Shown: positions 57,625-64,000 of the stretch, in pieces
Layout: every line of letters starts with the position of its first letter
Position numbering within the stretch: the stretch's first letter is position 1
From: Symbiotaphrina buchneri
Lineage: Eukaryota; Ascomycota; Symbiotaphrinales; Symbiotaphrinaceae
Length of the DNA: 64,000 bases
Direction: 5' to 3'
NCBI GenBank assembly: GCA_001599915.1
Contig: BCIG01000020.1
Location: 186,001 to 250,000 of the forward strand
The notes under the pieces: model-generated
What the model saw: the letters and a program-made list of their open reading frames with translations, nothing else
Database searches by the model: none
What the model was told of the DNA's origin: nothing
Made by a program: the position numbers and the translations under genes

Positions 57625-59326
57625 TCATTCATCCACTTGGTCCTCACCCTCTTCTGTGTTCCTGACCTCGCCCTTCTCCCGTGGCTCTAATAGTTTCGGC
57701 TCCTTCCAGCTCTGATACAGCTCGTTCTCAATAACGGTGTAAAAGGAACAGTAAGGGACACCGACGCAATCGAAATACTTCACGCCGCAACTGAGCTCTT
57801 TTACCGACGCCTCGAACTTCATCCCACGGAAACAATGATGAAGCACTTTCTCCTCAACCCAAAATTCGTGCAGCTCAAAAGGGTCGAGGTCCAGGTCCTC
57901 TTCCCCGTCTTCGCTGCAGTCTTCATCTGCCCATCGATCATTGACCCAGCGCTTGGCTAGCAACCTCCCCAAGACTGGTAGGTTGTCGTTGAGTTTCACA
58001 TGATAGAAGTTCCTGGTATCTGAGTCGGCATATATGATGTTCGTTACCTCGAAACCCATCCAGTATTCCCTCACCATTCTCAGATTGCCATCAATGACTT
58101 CACGAACTTGGTCTTCTGTGCCATTCGCTGCCAGACCTGCCATGACGACTTGCTTGGCCTCCGTATCTGAGATGGCACACGCGCTCTCTATGCCTTGGGC
58201 CCACTCGGCATCCTCGCCACGTCCGACCTGGAATTGCCCACCGTAAAGGGTCGAGCAAGCCTTGTTGAACTTTCCTGGAAGCATGACCTTGAGGTTTGCG
58301 ATCTTGACGAGTTCGACCTCGGCCATGTTACAAACAGCTCGGGCATCTTCGACCTGGGCCTTATACTCTGGACACACCTCGTGATGTAGAAGGTAGTTCA
58401 GGAAATTGCGGACGACGGACACACAGGCTTTGATCTGCTGTTCTTCCTCTAAGAACAGGAACTCCTGCACCCTACAAGAGCTGTTTCTCCTTATTAGCTC
58501 CAGGTTCTGAACATGGCTACCTTTCCAAGAACTTACAAGAATGCCTTCGCTATAGCCACGAAATCGATGGCCCATGGCGAGTCATCCTGGCCTGCGTAGA
58601 ATTTGTCGGCGCCCACATGGTTCGTAGCTGTCATGGCTGTGATATCTGCCGCCGTGGCCTCCTCCATGTCAGCCTGCGTGATCCCGCCGGTGAACATCTT
58701 TGGCTCGCTGTCCACACCACCGAGCCTCATGTACTTGTCGAAGATATCCTTCCGCTCGCTGTCGAACTTGCGCTTGGCTTTGTACCGTTGAATACAGTTC
58801 TCGATACGACTGCAGTGTCACGATCAGTAAGGGTCAACGGTCCTTCTTTAGTCATAGCACGTACGTTGCAAAAGATTGGCGTCTACTCCTGGTTAGCAGA
58901 CCGTTCATCCCAGACACTTGCAACTTACGAATCATAGAGTTTGCGCTCCTCCTCATATTCAGCTGGCGTAAGTGGAGCTTCAGCATAGTTCTCTTCGAAG
59001 CCGGTCGGCTGTCTCTGAGAAAACGTGAGCCAACGTGACATGAAAATCACAGGATCTTAGCTCATGCGATGACGGACCGCCTTGCTCTTGCTCTTCTTCT
59101 TCTTCTTCTTCTTGGGCGCGGCTACAGGTTGCAGATCTGTTTGACCCACATCGTCGCCCGCATCGTCATCCTGATGGCTAGGGATATCAGGTGTTGCCAG
59201 CGTTTCATGAGAATCATGAGTGTCTGGCTTCGCCTCGTCTGCTTGATGGGCGCCATTCGTGGCCTCCTTCGACATATCCTGAGGCTCGCTCTGGGCCATC
59301 TCGCAATCACCTGCGGCAGTATCCAA
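57625..59326 (-). CDS. arb1: Argonaute siRNA chaperone complex subunit Arb1
   Basis: 484 residues; exons 59326-59078, 59014-58929, 58809-58537, 58471-57625. Arb1 holds Argonaute with duplex siRNA in the ARC complex and is needed for heterochromatin. The N-terminal 83 residues are acidic/low-complexity and end in a Lys run (KKKKKKKSKSK) coded by CTT repeats on the plus strand. The family core starts PTGFEENYAEAPLTPAEYEEER and continues RIENCIQRYKAKRKFDSERKDIFDKYMRLGG, and ends with the YFDCVGVPYCSFYTVIENELYQSWKEP block. The first intron (59015-59077) needs a GTCCGT donor, because the next frame-keeping GT follows a stop. Confidence 0.88.
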
Positions 59327-60083
59327 GTTGGAGAAGAAGCTAGAACTGTCCGAGCGGTGGATGGAAAGGAGGGCAAGAGGAAGTGGCGCGGCAGAGAGTA
59401 ATAGACTGAAGGCTCAGATGTAGCACTCCAATTGAAAGGCTTTCTTTATGGTAACTGGGAGTCGAGTACAGCGGCAAATGGACAATGGATCCTCCTTATG
59501 AGGGTGTAAGTGAATGAAGAGGGCGGAGAGCGGGGTTGATCTCTCACATCCAACCAAACGTGCTATTGGAGGACGAAGTGAGTCAACGATGTTGAAATAG
59601 CTCATCAAGAGGTTGACAGATTCTAATTCAATAAGGGAGAGTAATGTGTACATCTATGTATCTTACTGCACCGTTTGCCTCGTAGATGTGCCCATCTCTG
59701 TCTCCCTTTGCGTTTGTGCACGCGACCCCTTTCCACTCCAGCAAACAAAACAAGCAGTGCAGCCTGATCTCGCTCGCCTTCCCAAGACATGTTTGGCGCA
59801 TGTTGACTCGCCCAGCCTTGCGGAGCGTCGCGGGTCCCGGGTCCCGATGACCAAATTATCTGATGAGATGTCGTTGCAGACGTTGCTGGTTCCTAGACGG
59901 AAATGAAGGTTCGACGGCGTCCACTTGGCGTTGAACTTGACAGCTGCACCATGCGCGCTCGTGCTTCTCGCGTTTTCAACATCTCAACCTGCGAAATGCC
60001 ATTATCTACCTTATATTTCATATGTGATAATCTCTTTGGCCCGCTTTGACCACAGGCTGCATCTGCTCTCGGCAATTGGCATA
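59327..60083. other. Divergent promoter region arb1 / inositol polyphosphate kinase
   Basis: About 760 bases without a supported gene. Contains a direct repeat CGGGTCCCGGGTCCCG near 59831-59846. A 5' UTR for the kinase is expected on the right side. Confidence 0.4.
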
Positions 60084-61276
60084 ATGGCGCAACTGGCACT
60101 CCAACCTTCCGAGCTCGTGGCCTTCGATAGTGCGGCCGCCGGCCAGTAAGTGCGGAAATTTATATTTGAGATTCATGCAGCTAAAGCGTCTCTAGTGAAG
60201 GAGTCCTCTCCGACGCAGGAGGGTCAGTGGTGATCAAACCTTGCACGGCCGCCGAAGTCGCATTCTATGAGTCCGCTAGAACTTCCCATCCGGACTTGGC
60301 CGCCTGCATGCCAGAATTCATGGGTACTCTCACCCTTGCTCCACCAGAAGCGGCACAGGCTTTGAAAGACGCAGAGAGCGGGAGCGCTCCCGACGAGCCC
60401 TCGACTACTTCAGCTCCCTCCCCCGTAGACAACGTAGCTTTGTTGCCTGGTTCAGCAGTGCCGTCAGCTTCGACGGAGGTTGAGACTCCAGAGAGACGCC
60501 GGCACGGCAAAAAACTGGAGACTGGATTAGCCATAATGCTTTCCAATGCGGCTGCAGGCATCCGGAGACCGAACATCTTAGACATCAAGCTAGGTGCTCG
60601 ACTCTGGGATGAAAGTGCTCCGCCAGCAAAACGCGCAAGGCTGGACAAAGTGGCTGCCGAGACGACGAGTCACAGCCTTGGCTTCCGAATAGCGGGCATG
60701 AGGGTATGGCAAGGCCCTGTGGCAGATGAGCCTCCAGTAGAAACTCCGTCCAGGGATTTCGTACATCTTGAGGCCGGTTATAAAGTCTACGACAAGTTTT
60801 ACGGAAGAAGTTTCTCAGCGGACAATGTCGTACAGGGCTTCAAGGAATTCCTACATGTCCCAGCTGCCGGGATCACAGAAGAGTTGGGAAAGCAGGTGGG
60901 GAGTAGGATGCTCCAAGAAGTCAAACACATACTTAGTGTGTTAGAGCAGAAAGAGTTGAGGATGGTGTCTGCAAGCATCCTCTGTGCATATGAAGGAGAT
61001 GGGGCGGCATTAACCAAGGCGCTAGAGGAGGAGCGGAATGCACGGGCAAGCGGGGCTGTAGCAGGTCAAGAAGAAGAAGACGATGATGATGCCGAAGACG
61101 ACGAGGACTATAGTGGATCGGAAGATGAGGAAGAGCCGAGAATACTTGAGGTGAAGCTGATCGACTTCGCGCATGCCCAGTGGACTCCGACAGAGGGCCC
61201 CGATGAGAACACTCTGCAAGGTATCCGGGGGTTCATAAAAGTCCTTCGCCAAGCGCTCGAAGATCCATGGAGGTAG
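60084..61276 (+). CDS. arg82: Inositol polyphosphate multikinase (Ipk2/Arg82 type)
   Basis: 380 residues; exons 60084-60145 and 60196-61276. Phosphorylates Ins(1,4,5)P3 to InsP4/InsP5, feeding inositol pyrophosphates and mRNA export and arginine regulation. Visible: AAGHEGVLSDAGGSVVIKPC (N-lobe, exon junction), the inositol-binding PxxxDxKxG motif as PNILDIKLG, GYKVYDKFYGR, SASILCAYEGD, and the catalytic IDFAHAQWTPTEGPDENTLQGI. The insert between lobes is acidic (EEEDDDDAEDDEDYSGSEDEEE), like the poly-Asp run of yeast Arg82. A Ser/Pro/Ala-rich insert lies near residues 65-100. Confidence 0.92.
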
Positions 61277-61409
61277 TCTAGATGCAGGGCATTTGAAGCG
61301 CTGTCCTAACCTTACGACAATATACATACTTGATGAATGGCCATGGAAGCTCGGGAGACATACTTATCGGATCTTTGTGTCGACCTATCAAGATTTATTT
61401 GTTGTTCAT
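61277..61409. other. Short convergent intergenic gap
   Basis: 133 bases between the kinase stop and the clp1 stop; nothing seen. Confidence 0.4.
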
Positions 61410-62985
61410 TCAGCCTACTAGATCTGCTATGGGTTCTGGCCAGGTTCCCCAGATCAAGGGTCTGTTGGGAACCCTGCCTGATACAGGAGTCAACATCCTG
61501 AGCTTGCGCTTCTTCTCATCCACATCAGCGACATATACGAAACCCATTACGCTGGCATCTCTTATTGCCTCAGCACTATCGGCAGGGTCCGCATGCATGA
61601 TTGCCAAAATGCAATTCTGGAGAAGTGTGTTGGGCTCCACCTTGTCAAATATTGGAGCGTTTCCATGACCTCCTTCATCCTCCTCACCTCCAGGCAGAAG
61701 AGAAGTCATCATTTCGGAACCTATAGGGGTCGTGAGCGTTTCAACGGGATCGACAAGAAAAGCGACTGGTGCTCACCTTCAATGACCTTATAGATATGGA
61801 GCTGGGAAAAGTCCACAAGCTGTGTATGCGGGCTCAACGTTCCTTTGGAATCACCAAAGAAGTATTCCCTCACTGATGCTTGCCGAGCTTGCCTCATGTA
61901 CGATGCATCCCGGTCCACGCAACCACCAGATTTTGGCAGCTTGACAACAGACATAGGTTCATCTAGACCCGTCTGGCGTTTATCGAACCGGCGCAGCATA
62001 TCACTGTAGAGACGTTCAGATCCGAGGGCAAGAAGGACATTGACTGCACTCTTCCGTTAATACACACGCTGCCTCTGAAATTAGAAAGTTATCTCACCAG
62101 AAAACTCGGAAACGATATGCTGGACAATATCATATCCATTTTGCCCTAGGCTTATTATACCGGGCGTATCGATGATACATCCGCTTTCCTTGACGTCAAT
62201 ATCATCCGCTAAACGGCCCGTAGCAGTCAAAGCTAATCGAGTCACGATGGGCTTGAACATTTTGGGGTCATCTAGAGGACTTGGTAGTCCATAATAGTAG
62301 GCTAGGGGTAATTTGACTGGCACAGGATTAGGCCCGGATGTGGGACTACTGCCCCATCCTTCTTCAACATCCAACTGTGACGCGAACACCGTTGCTGTGA
62401 GACTGCCTGGTATGCTCAGGACTCCCTCTGTGGAATCCAGGTTGATCACCATCGGCTGGCGACCAGCCTTCACCGCATATCCAGTCAGTAATTTGACCAA
62501 ACTGGTCTTGCCCGCATTGTCTGGCCCAACCACAAGCACCCTAGGACCCTCTTTGCCATTGATAGCGGCCCGCTGGCGCATATCTTCCAAGGCGAAGTGC
62601 ACGTTGGCATATGTCGCCATTGGGGTCTCCTCGGCGGTATATTCGACCAGACATTGGCCGGTCACCTCAATGCGACACCCATGCCACGTGAAGACCGCCG
62701 CTTTCGTTCCGTTGAAGGTGTAAGTCTGCTGTGGGGCAAGCTCTGTGCCGAAAATCTCGGCCGTCCCGGAAAGTAACTATCGCACGCCAACGTCAGTTAT
62801 ATCAAGCTGTCAATGGAGAGGAGCTGGCGACGCACTTTGACCTCAACATTGGTGCCGTAGGCCACCTCGAATCGCCATTCGGACTGCGGCTGCAGCTCCT
62901 GTACGTTTGGGGCAGACGCGGCGGGGACAGCGGCGGGCGCAGCTACCTCGGAGGGCGCAGATAACCCGAGTCCAGGAAGGGACAT
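61410..62985 (-). CDS. clp1: mRNA cleavage and polyadenylation factor Clp1 (polynucleotide kinase fold)
   Basis: 468 residues; exons 62985-62836, 62776-62098, 62043-61777, 61720-61410. Clp1 belongs to cleavage factor IA; its human relative is a 5'-OH polynucleotide kinase tied to the tRNA-splicing endonuclease. Visible: MSLPGLGLSAPSE start, EWRFEVAYGTNVEVK|LLSGTAEIFGTELA, Walker A GPDNAGKTSL, NLDSTEG, PLAYYYGLPSPLDDPKMF, IIDTPGIISLGQNGYD, and the C-terminal GFVYVADVDEKKRKLRMLTPVSGRVPNRPLIWG. Walker A is complete, so nucleotide binding is likely; fungal Clp1 usually lacks kinase activity, and sequence alone does not decide. Confidence 0.93.
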
Positions 62986-63654
62986 CTCATGTCTCTCGAG
63001 GCTACGGGATGGGCTGTGCCCTGCGACGTCTTGTGTGTGTATTGAATCCGACTTCCTTGAAAGGGTAGATGACAGGATGGCGGGCGTCGGTTCAGGAACA
63101 AGGCAAGCTCCGTTAGTCGCCCTAGTACGGTTGCGGTTAGAACACAGCAATTGAAGGGCTGAACTGTTTAAGCTCAGCCTTATGGAGGGTCCACCGCGAT
63201 TCAGGCGCATTCGCTGGTCTAAGGTGCTCTCGCGCGGGGTACTATCCCTCCTTATGGTACTCAGGGGCTAGGTTCTTGGTCGAATGTATTAAGTACGTCA
63301 AAGCGCCAAGGGCGGTCTTACAACAGAATAAAGTATGGATCAAGTGCTTGATGCTATCGGTAATCTTTTCTCCTTTTCAACGATACTCAGTTCGGCACTA
63401 TCTGCAACAGCAGCGCCTTGGAAACTGTCCCCACTCGCCACATACCATACGGTACAGAGAGGGTGGTGCAAAGAGCCACAACTTATTCCTTCCAGAACCC
63501 CTTAGCGAAAAACGAAGCCAACGCACTGTATTTGAAGGGTATTAGATCGGACTGCGAAAAGGAGATCGCAGAGGTAGAAGCGTCTACCGCGAATTAAGGC
63601 CTCCGTGTAGAGTCAAAAGCCTTACGAAATGCTGGGACTATCCAGCGTCGGGTC
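62986..63654. other. clp1 upstream region
   Basis: About 670 bases between the clp1 start and the stop of the next minus-strand gene. The clp1 frame stays open upstream but without family resemblance. No gene recognised. Confidence 0.4.
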
Positions 63655-64000
63655 CTAAAGGATGTAGGGAATGATGGCGCTGTCCAAGTCAGTGAACTAG
63701 CCCAAACTCGCCGATGTTTCACACTAACCCTATGGCCAGAGTTGCACTCAATCCGATCAGAGCTTTTGTCTTGATCTTTTCCTTCTTCAACTCCTGTTCG
63801 AGCAGACGCGCTTTCTTGGCCGGCTGTATCACAAGCAGCACCCCTTCCTCGTCGTCGTCATCAAGTTCATCCGCTTTGCGTTTCGAGCTTCTGACACCAT
63901 TGACATTGCTCTCGAGCTTCTTGGCCTCCTCGACCATTTCTTTAGCCTTCGCTATCATTTGCTCAGGGTTTTCTGGGAGCGACAGCTCTGGAGACTCCGC
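63655..64000 (-). CDS. C-terminal end of a nuclear-membrane-anchored protein (Bqt4/APSES-like?), truncated by window edge
   Basis: Only the end is visible: exon 64000-63729 (open to the window edge) and last exon 63679-63655 (25 nt) across a 49-nt intron with a GTTAGT donor. Sequence: PENPEQMIAKAKEMVEEAKKLE helix, a Lys-rich nuclear-signal-like segment (SSKRKADELDDDDEEG), QPAKKARLLEQELKKEKIKTK helix, then a short hydrophobic tail (ALIGLSATLAIGAIIPYIL) ending at the stop, a tail anchor. This layout resembles fungal Bqt4-type KilA-N/APSES proteins of the inner nuclear membrane, but the diagnostic N-terminal domain lies outside the window, so the name is tentative. Confidence 0.5.

Noticed and set aside
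59085-59120. CTT trinucleotide repeat as a microsatellite of interest
   Set aside because: It encodes the Lys run in Arb1, a usual low-complexity feature of that region.

Overview
The window is nuclear DNA of a filamentous ascomycete (Pezizomycotina). Genes are packed tightly on both strands, introns are mostly 49-120 nt with GT...AG ends and CTRAY-like branch sites, and the proteins are typical of that group (Clr2, Arb1, PAG1/Tao3, Zn2Cys6 regulator, 213-residue Ras with a CIIM end). Eurotiomycetes is my best guess, but only a guess. I rebuilt exons by hand. For the multi-exon models I spliced completely inside the window, exon lengths sum to a multiple of three; the apyrase-like gene and the two edge-truncated genes are exceptions to that check.

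Layout. 1-10.4 kb: 3' part of the giant morphogenesis scaffold PAG1, then a PlsB-type glycerol-3-phosphate acyltransferase. 10.7-12.9 kb: a Zn2Cys6 regulator with a 1.5 kb upstream region. 14.4-20 kb: asa1 and dbp7 tail to tail (4 bp apart), then pantoate-beta-alanine ligase. 20.3-28.8 kb: a run of RNA-metabolism genes (RNase P subunit POP4, an intron-bearing tRNA-Thr, tRNA-splicing endonuclease Sen34, Elongator Elp4, RNA polymerase subunit RPB8) mixed with a class-I glutamine amidotransferase, a small membrane protein, a Nudix protein and Hikeshi. 29.1-35.7 kb: an apyrase-like gene lacking its N-terminal ACR1 region, directly behind a SNF2 ATPase with a PHD-like finger. 36-43 kb: clr2, rasA, a MoaB/CinA-type protein and glia maturation factor. 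43-50.4 kb: gene-poor stretch holding a tRNA-Gln and a cysteine-rich protein. 50.4-64 kb: 3-hydroxyisobutyrate dehydrogenase, ddb1, a quinone oxidoreductase, arb1, an inositol polyphosphate kinase, clp1 and the C-terminal end of a nuclear-membrane protein resembling Bqt4.

Most notable: the tRNA-Gln(UUG) gene at 43.9-44.1 kb has the ordinary anticodon-loop intron (17 nt) and also a 61-nt insertion exactly between T-stem and T-loop. Removing both gives a fully paired 72-nt tRNA, and the Pol III A box, B box and T-run terminator remain intact. That is either a non-canonical second tRNA intron in a fungal nuclear gene or a fresh disruption. Other points: several introns need GTC donors, the apyrase lacks its first catalytic motif, GMF has its start codon alone in the first coding exon, and genes for tRNA maturation and for heterochromatin are locally enriched.

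No transposon, provirus-like element, CRISPR array or rRNA gene was recognised.
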